Assembly: GCA_002337005.1 (NCBI GenBank)
Contig: DDFD01000108.1
Coordinates: 1-12,514, forward strand
Source of the DNA: Flavobacteriales bacterium UBA1937
Lineage (GTDB): Bacteria > Bacteroidota > Bacteroidia > Flavobacteriales > Weeksellaceae
DNA length: 12,514 nt
Reading direction: 5' to 3'
Within the stretch, counting starts at the first letter, position 1, and every line of letters starts with the position of its first letter. This document shows, piece after piece, positions 1-5,704 of this stretch. Both the position numbers and the translations under genes were made by a program. The notes under the pieces are model-generated. The model did not search any database and was not told the DNA's origin. It saw nothing but the letters and a program-made list of their open reading frames with translations.

Positions 1-48
1 GTTTTTGCGTTATAGTTTAAATTTTTAAAGTCAATTATTAAACTAAAT

Positions 49-633
49 ATGAATTACAAAAAACACAAATTATTTTCTCTATTGGTTTTATTTTCAACGA
101 GTTTCTTTTTTTCTCAGACAAAAGAAGAAATAGATAAAATTATGAGAAGTCAAGACCCCAAAGAGATTAGTGCTTTTATTAAAAAGTATCCTAATAATCC
201 TAATGCAAATTTTCTTAACAATAGAATGAAAAACCTTGGAGCTGTACAATCTCCTAAAGCAAAACCTGTAATTCAGCCACTAAATACAGATAAACTTAAT
301 AAAGAAGTAGAGAGAAAAGTAGAAAAAGGGAAAGCTGATGCTAATACAGATAAGACGGTAAACTTACTCAATAATTTATTCAGTACAGACAGAAACAAGT
401 CAGAAGTTTTTGTTATGATAAAAAATAATTCTGATTGTAATTTGATTATAAAAGTAGATGGTAAAAAATTCTTTAACTTAGATGTTCCTAAGAGAGGTGA
501 TAATTATTTATTAGTGCCAAAAGGAACATATAAAATTACGACTAGAATCTGTGATGCCTACTATCAATCTACAAAAAATTTAACCGAAGATACTCAGATT
601 GTATTAGGGATAAGTGAAAAAGGCAAGAAATAA
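49..633 (+). CDS. Small secreted/periplasmic protein of unknown function (DUF6759-like)
   Basis: The 194-residue product starts with a Sec signal peptide: basic residues at 4-7, a hydrophobic core at about 8-21, and a probable cut near FFSQ (residues 20-23). A short helical segment (24-64) follows, then a Lys-rich low-complexity linker (65-117), then a compact C-terminal domain (118-187) that looks beta-rich and slightly PEGA-like (IIKVDGKKFF, LLVPKGTYKI). Two cysteines, C130 and C168, could form a disulfide after export. The layout resembles Chryseobacterium-type proteins I recall being annotated as DUF6759, but I cannot confirm the match. No catalytic motif is visible and no function is assigned. 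The ATG at 49 is the only start that keeps the signal peptide. The gene is monocistronic as far as visible, and its stop codon lies in the loop of a terminator hairpin. It is unrelated in sequence to the neighbouring metabolic genes. Confidence 0.8.
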   Translation: MNYKKHKLFSLLVLFSTSFFFSQTKEEIDKIMRSQDPKEISAFIKKYPNNPNANFLNNRMKNLGAVQSPKAKPVIQPLNTDKLNKEVERKVEKGKADANTDKTVNLLNNLFSTDRNKSEVFVMIKNNSDCNLIIKVDGKKFFNLDVPKRGDNYLLVPKGTYKITTRICDAYYQSTKNLTEDTQIVLGISEKGKK

Positions 634-647
634 ATTCTTGCCTTTTT
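617..647. terminator. Bidirectional intrinsic terminator between the secreted-protein gene and accA
   Basis: A 13-bp perfect stem (617-629 with 635-647) closes a 5-base loop, ATAAA. Its core is AGGCAAGAA/TTCTTGCCT. A-tracts on the left arm and T-tracts on the right arm give U-runs in both directions, so it can end both the rightward upstream gene and the leftward accA transcript. It overlaps the last codons and the stop (631-633) of the upstream gene. accA stops only 8 bases to its right. Confidence 0.88.
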
Positions 648-654
648 TGGTATA

Positions 655-1611
655 TTATCCGGTAAATCTACCCATTTCTATAAATTTCTCTTGTCTATGG
701 TGTACCAATTCTTCTTGGTTAAAGTTTTTAAGAGATTTAATATTAGATAGAATAGTTTTCTTTACATTTTGATAAGCTTCTTCTGGAGCATAATGAGCGC
801 CACCAAGTGGTTCTTCTATGATGCCATCTATTATTTTTTCTTTTAGCATATCTTGAGGAGTCAATTTTAATGCATTTGCAGCAGTTTCTTTGTGCTCCCA
901 GCTTCTCCATAAGATAGAAGAGCAGCTTTCTGGTGCAATTACAGAATACCAAGTGTTTTCTAGCATATACACTTTGTTTCCTACGCCAATTCCTAGTGCG
1001 CCACCACTTGCACCTTCACCAATGATAATGGTGATGATAGGCGTTTTCATTTGGCACATTTCGTAGATGTTTCTGGCAATAGCTTCACCTTGTCCTCTTT
1101 CTTCTGCTTCTAGACCAGGATATGCTCCTGGTGTATCGATAAAAGTGATGATAGGAAGGTTAAATTTTTCTGCCAATTTCATTAATCTTAACGCTTTTCT
1201 GTAACCTTCAGGATTGCTCATCCCGAATCTTCTGCGCTGTCTTTCTTTGGTAGTTCTTCCTTTTTGTGTACCAATAATCATTACACTTTGTCCGTCTATT
1301 TTTGCCATACCACCTACCATAGCAGGATCGTCTGCAAAATTTCTATCGCCGTGTAATTCTACAAAACTGTCTTTATCTACTACACCATTTATAAAGTCTA
1401 AGGTATAAGGTCTGTCTGGATGACGAGATAATTGCACTCTTTGCCAAGGTGTAAGATTTCCGTAGATTTCTTTCTTTTTTTCGATGATTTTATCTTCGAT
1501 TTGGCTACAAGCCAATTTCATATCTACACCGCTTTCTTCACCTACGATAGAACAGGTTTCGTACTGTTCCATCAAATCTTTAATAGGCAATTCAAAATCT
1601 AAATATTCCAT
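655..1611 (-). CDS. accA: Acetyl-CoA carboxylase carboxyltransferase subunit alpha
   Basis: AccA pairs with AccD to form the carboxyltransferase that moves CO2 from biotin on AccB to acetyl-CoA, giving malonyl-CoA for fatty-acid synthesis in the cytoplasm. The 318-residue length is normal for the family. An N-terminal helical region (about 10-50) leads into the motif PWQRVQLSRHPDRPYT (55-70). The crotonase-fold carboxyltransferase domain follows, with GDR (88-90), DTPGAYPG (159-166), the oxyanion-hole glycine stretch GEGASGGALGIG (198-209) and SVIAPE (223-228). Known AccA proteins carry no zinc finger, since that belongs to AccD, and none is seen here. The gene lies 55 bases downstream of gltX on the same strand with no terminator between, so co-transcription from the gltX promoter is likely. 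Transcription should end at the shared hairpin just past the stop. accB and accC lie about 9 kb away. Confidence 0.97.
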   Translation of the reverse strand: MEYLDFELPIKDLMEQYETCSIVGEESGVDMKLACSQIEDKIIEKKKEIYGNLTPWQRVQLSRHPDRPYTLDFINGVVDKDSFVELHGDRNFADDPAMVGGMAKIDGQSVMIIGTQKGRTTKERQRRRFGMSNPEGYRKALRLMKLAEKFNLPIITFIDTPGAYPGLEAEERGQGEAIARNIYEMCQMKTPIITIIIGEGASGGALGIGVGNKVYMLENTWYSVIAPESCSSILWRSWEHKETAANALKLTPQDMLKEKIIDGIIEEPLGGAHYAPEEAYQNVKKTILSNIKSLKNFNQEELVHHRQEKFIEMGRFTG

Positions 1612-1666
1612 TTTATTGTTTAGAATTAATCCTTCAAATTTAATAATTATTTCTATTTACCGAAAT

Positions 1667-3181
1667 TTATTTTAAAATTTCGATGGCAGCCTTTATTCTG
1701 CTGATGGTTTCGGCTTTTCCTAAGATTTCTACCAAGTCTGGTACATCTGGTCCTTTCAGTTCTCCCACCAAAGTTAGCCTTAAAGGCATCATTACTTTGC
1801 CAAAACCTAGTCCTTTTTCTTCTACCAAATGATGAATTTCTTCTTTGATTTTATCTGAACTAAAATCTTCTAATGCTTCTAATTTTGTAATTAACTCTTT
1901 TAAAATGGTAGAAGTTTCTTCGTTCCATGCTTTTTTAGTCGCTTTTTCATCGTAAGAGGCTGGTGCTTCAAAAAAGAATTTTCCTTCATTGTAAATATCT
2001 TTAACAAAAGTTGCTCTTTCCTTCATTAAGCCGATGATTTTCAGTAAAGTTTCATCAGAAAGATTTATGTTTTTAGTTTCATCTAAATTTTTGAAAATTT
2101 CTAAAACTTCTACATCAGGTTTTTTCTGAAGATATTGATGATTAAACCATTCTGCTTTTTCTTTAGAAAATCTTGCGCCCGCTTTATGCACTTTATGAAG
2201 GTCAAATTCAGCAGCCATTTCTTCTAAACTAAGAATTTCTTTATCATCAGAAGGAGACCAGCCCAAAAGTGCTAAGAAATTAACAAAAGCTTCGGGTAAA
2301 TAACCTTCTTCTTTGTATCCTTTATATGTTTCTCCAGTTGTGACATCAAAGAAATTCATCGGGAATACTGGGAAACCGAATTTTGCACCGTCTCTTTTGC
2401 TTAATTTTCCTTTTCCTTCAGGCTTTAAAATCAAAGAAAGATGTGCAAATTCTGGAGCGTTCCATCCCATGGCTTCATATAATAAAACGTGTAATGGCAT
2501 AGATGGTAACCACTCTTCGCCACGGATTACGTGTGTGATTTCCATTTCGTGGTCATCAATAATATTGGCGAAGTGATAAGTTGGCATTCCGTCATTTTTT
2601 ACCAAAACTTTATCATCTAATGTATTGGTATTTACCGAAAATTTCCCTCTAATGATGTCTTCCAGATTGATAATTCTGTCTAAAGGCATTTTGAATCTTA
2701 CCACATAAGGTGTTTTATTATCTAACAATTTCTGAACTTCTTCTACAGAAAGAGATATACTGTTTCTCATCCTGTTTCTAGTAAAGTAATTATAAGAAAA
2801 AACATCTCCATTAGCTTCTGCTTCTGCTCTGGCGGCGTCTAGTTCTTCGGGGGTATCAAAGGCTAAATAAGCATAGTCTGTTTTCAGAATTTGCTCTGTA
2901 TATTTATCATAAATGTCTCTTCTTTCAGATTGTCTGTATGGTCCGTAGTTTCCGCCGTGTTTTGGGCTTTCATCTGGGATTATTCCGCACCATTCTAGTG
3001 CTTGCATAATGTAGTCTTCTGCACCTTCTACGTATCTGGCAGTATCTGTATCTTCTATTCTAAGTACAAAATCTCCTCCTTGATTTTTTGCAAAAAGATA
3101 ATCATACAAGGCAGTTCTTACTCCGCCTAGATGCAATGGACCAGTAGGACTTGGTGCAAAACGCACTCTTACTTTACTCAT
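1667..3181 (-). CDS. gltX: Glutamate--tRNA ligase
   Basis: This class I aminoacyl-tRNA synthetase charges tRNA-Glu with glutamate in the cytoplasm. The protein is 504 residues from the chosen start, typical for GluRS. The N-terminal Rossmann fold begins FAPSPTGPLHLGG (8-20), containing the HIGH-type signature as HLGG. RIEDTD (41-46) and GEEWLPSMPLH (221-231) follow, and the KMSKS-type loop is KLSKRDG (259-265). The rest is the helical anticodon-binding region. The zinc-site cysteines of some GluRS enzymes are absent: the segment reads YLAFDTPEEL near 105. I chose the ATG at 3181 over an in-frame ATG at 3205. The longer form would add eight unconserved residues, and a perfect -7 promoter box overlaps it. 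GluRS proteins also usually start just before this RVRFAPSPTG block. The gene is probably transcribed with accA. Whether it discriminates against tRNA-Gln cannot be read from the sequence alone. Confidence 0.96.
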   Translation of the reverse strand: MSKVRVRFAPSPTGPLHLGGVRTALYDYLFAKNQGGDFVLRIEDTDTARYVEGAEDYIMQALEWCGIIPDESPKHGGNYGPYRQSERRDIYDKYTEQILKTDYAYLAFDTPEELDAARAEAEANGDVFSYNYFTRNRMRNSISLSVEEVQKLLDNKTPYVVRFKMPLDRIINLEDIIRGKFSVNTNTLDDKVLVKNDGMPTYHFANIIDDHEMEITHVIRGEEWLPSMPLHVLLYEAMGWNAPEFAHLSLILKPEGKGKLSKRDGAKFGFPVFPMNFFDVTTGETYKGYKEEGYLPEAFVNFLALLGWSPSDDKEILSLEEMAAEFDLHKVHKAGARFSKEKAEWFNHQYLQKKPDVEVLEIFKNLDETKNINLSDETLLKIIGLMKERATFVKDIYNEGKFFFEAPASYDEKATKKAWNEETSTILKELITKLEALEDFSSDKIKEEIHHLVEEKGLGFGKVMMPLRLTLVGELKGPDVPDLVEILGKAETISRIKAAIEILK

Positions 3182-3202
3182 TTTGTGTGAAATTTTAAGT
3201 CG

Positions 3203-3210
3203 CAAATTTA
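3203..3210 (-). promoter_or_regulatory. Bacteroidota -7 box for gltX-accA
   Basis: On the minus strand this reads TAAATTTG, a perfect TAnnTTTG box. Transcription would start near 3197 and leave a leader of about 16 bases before the ATG at 3181. No good TTG is seen at the -33 position; the nearest sequence is TTA-like. The box supports the shorter gltX start. Confidence 0.55.
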
Positions 3211-3261
3211 CGGAATTTTTGAGGGATAAATAATATTTAGACTTATGTAATCTTAATTTTA

Positions 3262-3269
3262 TAATTTTG
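3262..3269 (+). promoter_or_regulatory. Bacteroidota -7 box for the cupin gene
   Basis: The sequence TAATTTTG fits TAnnTTTG. It predicts a transcript start near 3275 and a leader of about 16 bases before the ATG at 3292. A TTA at 3237-3239, 22 bases upstream, is a weak match to the -33 TTG. With the gltX box it forms a compact divergent promoter region of about 110 bases. Confidence 0.5.
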
Positions 3270-3291
3270 CATTGATAAAAAATATAAAATT

Positions 3292-3636
3292 ATGTTAGAA
3301 ATTGGAGAAAGACCTTGGGGCAAATACTACGTGCTGGCAGATGAACCTAATTTTAAATTAAAAAGAATAGAGGTTTTGCCCGGGCAAAGACTCTCTTATC
3401 AGTACCATTTCAAGAGGCAAGAAGCTTGGACTATAGTGCAAGGAACTGCTCAAATTACCTTAGATGGTGTAGATAAAATTTATAAATACGGAGAGACGGC
3501 ATTAATACCACTCTCTGCAAAGCATAGAATAGAAAATGTGGGAGAAGAACTTTTGGTTTTTATAGAAGTTCAGACTGGCACATATTTTGGGGAGGATGAT
3601 ATTGTTAGAATAGAGGATGATTATCAAAGAAGCTAA
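3292..3636 (+). CDS. Standalone cupin, mannose-6-phosphate isomerase type II-like
   Basis: The 114-residue protein is a single cupin domain like the C-terminal isomerase half of bifunctional ManC (mannose-1-phosphate guanylyltransferase/phosphomannose isomerase). Visible signatures are RPWGKYYVL (7-15), the first cupin motif around PGQRLSYQYHFKRQEAW (30-46), the second, GETALIPLSAKHRIENVG (67-84), and the family C-terminal block EVQTGTYFGEDDIVRIEDDY (92-111). The family role is interconversion of fructose-6-phosphate and mannose-6-phosphate, feeding GDP-mannose. Of the usual HxH...E...H metal ligands, H39, E44 and H78 are present, but the second His of HxH is K41, so isomerase activity is not assured. 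No guanylyltransferase domain is attached. The gene is followed 80 bases later by a predicted mannose-binding lectin, which suggests but does not prove a shared mannose theme. It has its own likely promoter. Confidence 0.82.
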   Translation: MLEIGERPWGKYYVLADEPNFKLKRIEVLPGQRLSYQYHFKRQEAWTIVQGTAQITLDGVDKIYKYGETALIPLSAKHRIENVGEELLVFIEVQTGTYFGEDDIVRIEDDYQRS

Positions 3637-3677
3637 AAAAAATATTTAACATAATATTAATAGTGTTGGTTTTTTAG

Positions 3678-3685
3678 TAAATTTG
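3678..3685 (+). promoter_or_regulatory. Bacteroidota -7 box for the lectin gene
   Basis: TAAATTTG is a perfect TAnnTTTG match, 31 bases before the ATG at 3717. The transcript would start near 3692. A TTG lies at 3666-3668, but its 9-base spacing is too short for a canonical -33 element, so only half of the promoter is supported. It would let the lectin gene be expressed apart from the cupin gene. Confidence 0.45.
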
Positions 3686-3716
3686 ATGAAAATAAATTAT
3701 TAAAACATTAGATCCT

Positions 3717-4505
3717 ATGAAAAAGTATTTGTTTATGTTTGTAGGCTTGTTTTTAAGTCTTAATCTAGTAGCTCAGAATTTGTATTTAGGTACAAATCTA
3801 AAAAAGGAAAGAAGGTATTATTCTTCCAACGGCCAGTATAATTTGGTATTTCAAAATGATGGAAACTTAGTTTTATATGGATATGGTAAAGATGCAAAGT
3901 GGAGTTCTAAGACCGAAAATAGAGGAGATAGAGCAGAATTCCAAAGAGATGGTAACTTAGTAGTGTATGATTTTTCTGGAAATGCAATTTTTAGTACTAA
4001 AACTAATGATAGAGGAGCTAATAGATTAAATGTAGCTAACAATGGTAAACTGATTGTATATGCTAATGGTAACAGAGCTTTATGGCAGTCTAGCTTAATT
4101 GGTGATGGTAATTCTAATGATTCTTCGGATAATAATAACAATAATTGGGGAGGTAATGGTGGCTCTTGGAGTAATAATGATAGAATGTATACAGGGTATA
4201 AATTTATAAAAAACACCAAACTTCACTCTCCAAATCGTGAGTATCATTTAGTTTTTCAAGAAGATGGAAACTTAGTAATTTATGATAGAGACAAAAATGT
4301 ATATTGGGCTTCTAATACTCAAAATAGAGGTGCTAGAGCAGAATTTCAAAAAGATGGTAATCTAGTAGTATATGATTATTCTGGAAGATCAGTATGGGCA
4401 TCTAATACAAACAATAAAGGAGGTAATGTTCTTAGAATGCAAGATGATGGTAATTTGGTAATTTATACAAGTGGTAATAGACCAATTTGGGCTTCTAAAA
4501 AATAG
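3717..4505 (+). CDS. Secreted tandem bulb-type (B-)lectin domain protein
   Basis: The 262-residue protein begins with a Sec signal peptide (1-20, ending LNLVAQ). It then has two B-lectin (monocot mannose-binding lectin) domains, about 25-125 and 160-260, joined by an Asn/Gly/Ser-rich linker (about 129-157). The mannose-site motif QxDxNxVxY is intact at 46-54 and 76-84 in domain 1, and at 181-189, 211-219 and 242-250 in domain 2. The third site of domain 1 (107-115) has lost Q, D and N. Each repeat ends in a W/F-x-S turn. There is no membrane anchor, lipobox, enzyme domain or recognisable type IX secretion C-terminal domain, so the product is periplasmic or released. Family knowledge points to binding of mannose-containing glycans. 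Possible roles are adhesin, glycan-binding surface protein or a lectin-like bacteriocin. It is followed by a strong terminator. Confidence 0.88.
   Translation: MKKYLFMFVGLFLSLNLVAQNLYLGTNLKKERRYYSSNGQYNLVFQNDGNLVLYGYGKDAKWSSKTENRGDRAEFQRDGNLVVYDFSGNAIFSTKTNDRGANRLNVANNGKLIVYANGNRALWQSSLIGDGNSNDSSDNNNNNWGGNGGSWSNNDRMYTGYKFIKNTKLHSPNREYHLVFQEDGNLVIYDRDKNVYWASNTQNRGARAEFQKDGNLVVYDYSGRSVWASNTNNKGGNVLRMQDDGNLVIYTSGNRPIWASKK
3789..4496 (+). repeat. Internal duplication of the B-lectin unit (two copies, 405-base offset)
   Basis: Unit 1 (3789-4091) and unit 2 (4194-4496) align without gaps at a constant offset of 135 codons. All three sugar-site motifs keep that spacing. The best-kept stretch encodes NRGxRAEFQ(R/K)DGNLVVYD in both copies, at about 3918-3985 and 4323-4390, and is clearly similar in DNA too. 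The copies are separated by the linker codons. Confidence 0.85.
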
Positions 4506-4521
4506 TCAAATCATTGTAAGT

Positions 4522-4557
4522 AAAAAAAGTGTTCAGTTTTTTCTGAACACTTTTTTT
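4522..4557. terminator. Bidirectional intrinsic terminator, lectin gene / glycosyltransferase gene
   Basis: A 15-bp perfect stem (4522-4536 with 4543-4557) closes a six-T loop. The core is GTGTTCAG/CTGAACAC, flanked by seven A and seven T, so a U-tract follows the hairpin in both directions. It lies 17 bases past the lectin stop and 69 bases past the stop of the leftward gene ending at 4626. Confidence 0.92.
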
Positions 4558-4625
4558 ATGCCAAAAAATCATCTGAATCTTTATAATAAATTATTTTTTT
4601 ACTTTTTGATGGTTTTTTACACTTT

Positions 4626-5456
4626 TTATTTTCTTCTCCAGATTTGCCAAAAATGTTTCCTCTTTTTGTCCCAATTGCTTTGATAAATGATTCCAAGATA
4701 GATTTTCCTCAGTTGCTCTATACTGAGATCATTTTTTTCTTTTCTGTATTGTTTTTTGTAATGATATACTTTGAAATATCCTTCTATAGGATAAATGTCT
4801 ATTAATTTGGTTTTCAATAAATATTCGCCGTAGATAGAGCATTCGCCAGGAGAGTGACTTTTTTGGTCAATTTGATTAAAAAAATCATCAAAAGTCAGGT
4901 TTATTGCCTTCAGATAAACTTCATGAAGGTGTTCCCAAACTTTACAACTCCAAGAATATGGAGATGGTCCATAGTCCCATTTCTTGCCGTAATTTCCAAA
5001 AAAAGGACGGGTGTCTCTCAATGTTTTTTGGAAAAAAATTTCGTGAGAATCTAAACCTATTTTTTCCGAAATTTCCATTAAGTCTTTAGATTCGTGCATT
5101 ATGGTGTATGGAGTATCATTATCATACATAAAATCAGAAATGTAAAAATCACGGATGAATAAAGAATCAGAATCTATAGCCACATAATTTTCACTTATTT
5201 TTAGTTTATAAAAACTTGCCTTTATAATTTGTTGATACCTCCATCCCTCTTTTATTGTGGTGGAGGTAATATCAGAGTCTTTATAGACTCTATATTTTTG
5301 ATGATATTGAGAAGGCAATTTTTCGAAATGCTCATCATTTACAGAAATTATGAGTGGTATATTGTCTCTATTATAACGTTCTATAGAGTCTATTAATTTA
5401 TAAACTCTTTCAAAATCTGGTTCGTAGGTTTTAATGTATAAAACTAATTTTTCCAT
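4626..5456 (-). CDS. Putative glycosyltransferase (GT-A-like, DUF6492-type)
   Basis: The 276-residue cytoplasmic protein has no signal peptide or membrane segment. It opens with a beta strand and helix typical of GT-A nucleotide-sugar enzymes (KLVLYIKTYEPDFERVYKLI, 3-22). It carries a metal/nucleotide-sugar DxD motif as AIDSDSLF (93-100), preceded by a conserved-looking basic/aromatic stretch WRYQQIIKASFYK (72-84). A later motif, SPGECSIYGEYL (202-213), resembles the segment seen in DUF6492 putative glycosyltransferases. The C-terminus is rich in aromatic and basic residues (NWDKKRKHFWQIWRRK), which could touch the membrane surface. The family assignment is from memory of the DSD plus SE/GE..YG pattern, and the donor and acceptor sugars are unknown. 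The gene is monocistronic, leftward, and divergent from the next glycosyltransferase. It lies among other glycosyltransferases, which fits surface-glycan assembly. Confidence 0.7.
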   Translation of the reverse strand: MEKLVLYIKTYEPDFERVYKLIDSIERYNRDNIPLIISVNDEHFEKLPSQYHQKYRVYKDSDITSTTIKEGWRYQQIIKASFYKLKISENYVAIDSDSLFIRDFYISDFMYDNDTPYTIMHESKDLMEISEKIGLDSHEIFFQKTLRDTRPFFGNYGKKWDYGPSPYSWSCKVWEHLHEVYLKAINLTFDDFFNQIDQKSHSPGECSIYGEYLLKTKLIDIYPIEGYFKVYHYKKQYRKEKNDLSIEQLRKIYLGIIYQSNWDKKRKHFWQIWRRK

Positions 5457-5471
5457 AAATGAAAATCAGGG

Positions 5472-5497
5472 TTTAAGTATTTTCAAAAATACTTAAA
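5472..5497. promoter_or_regulatory. Near-perfect palindrome covering a -7 box (candidate operator)
   Basis: The 12-bp arms TTTAAGTATTTT (5472-5483) and AAAATACTTAAA (5486-5497) are exact inverted copies separated by CA. On the minus strand, 5491-5484 reads TATTTTTG, a TAnnTTTG box for the glycosyltransferase gene starting at 5456. Its predicted start, near 5478, leaves a leader of about 21 bases. Most of the palindrome would not be transcribed, and no T-tract follows it in either direction. It is therefore more likely a protein-binding site than a terminator, though the arms are AT-rich and chance cannot be excluded. Confidence 0.4.
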
Positions 5498-5621
5498 ATA
5501 AAAAAGAAATGACTATTTGTAGATTTATTTTTTTAATTATAAAACAATGTTATATTAATGTTAAATCTGTTTGGAATGCTTTATTTTAAAGATTTTTTAA
5601 CACAACTGAAAGAATATATTT

Positions 5622-5629
5622 TAACTTTG
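5622..5629 (+). promoter_or_regulatory. Candidate -7 box for the rightward glycosyltransferase pair
   Basis: TAACTTTG matches TAnnTTTG, with a predicted start near 5636 and a leader of about 69 bases. No TTG is found at the proper -33 distance. An alternative is TTG (5656-5658), 22 bases, then TATTTTG (5681-5687). That has better spacing and a short leader, but its -7 box is one base short. Confidence 0.35.
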
Positions 5630-5704
5630 TAAGTTTAGAATGAATAATAGCAAGATTGAATCATAATATATCTCTCCTGCTATTTTGTGTATTGACAAAA
5701 ATAT

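Noticed and set aside
13..45. Inverted repeat TAGTTTAA / TTAAACTA with a 17-base spacer upstream of the first gene
   Set aside because: The arms are only 8 bp and made of A/T-rich words in A/T-rich sequence, so chance is likely. The nearby TAAATTTT (18-25) misses the last base of the -7 consensus.
1661..1682. CGAAATTT / AAATTTCG inverted repeat at the gltX stop as a terminator
   Set aside because: The stem is 8 bp and weak, and no U-tract follows in the leftward direction. gltX and accA are better read as one transcript.
3633..3677. CTAAAAAA / TTTTTTAG inverted repeat after the cupin gene as a terminator
   Set aside because: The 8-bp, almost pure A/T arms are 29 bases apart, with no U-tract after the stem. 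It is too weak to call.
3851..4219. 122-residue minus-strand open frame inside the lectin gene
   Set aside because: It is a shadow of the repetitive lectin coding sequence: Leu/Pro/Ser-rich, no domain, and entirely opposite a well-supported gene.
3717..4505. Type IX secretion cargo status for the lectin
   Set aside because: The protein ends directly after the last lectin repeat (WASKK), with no room for the usual 70-90-residue C-terminal sorting domain.
5645..5684. AATAGCA / TGCTATT pairing in the leader of the glycosyltransferase at 5705 as a riboswitch or attenuator
   Set aside because: There is one 7-bp stem with a large loop, no terminator partner and no recognisable aptamer core.
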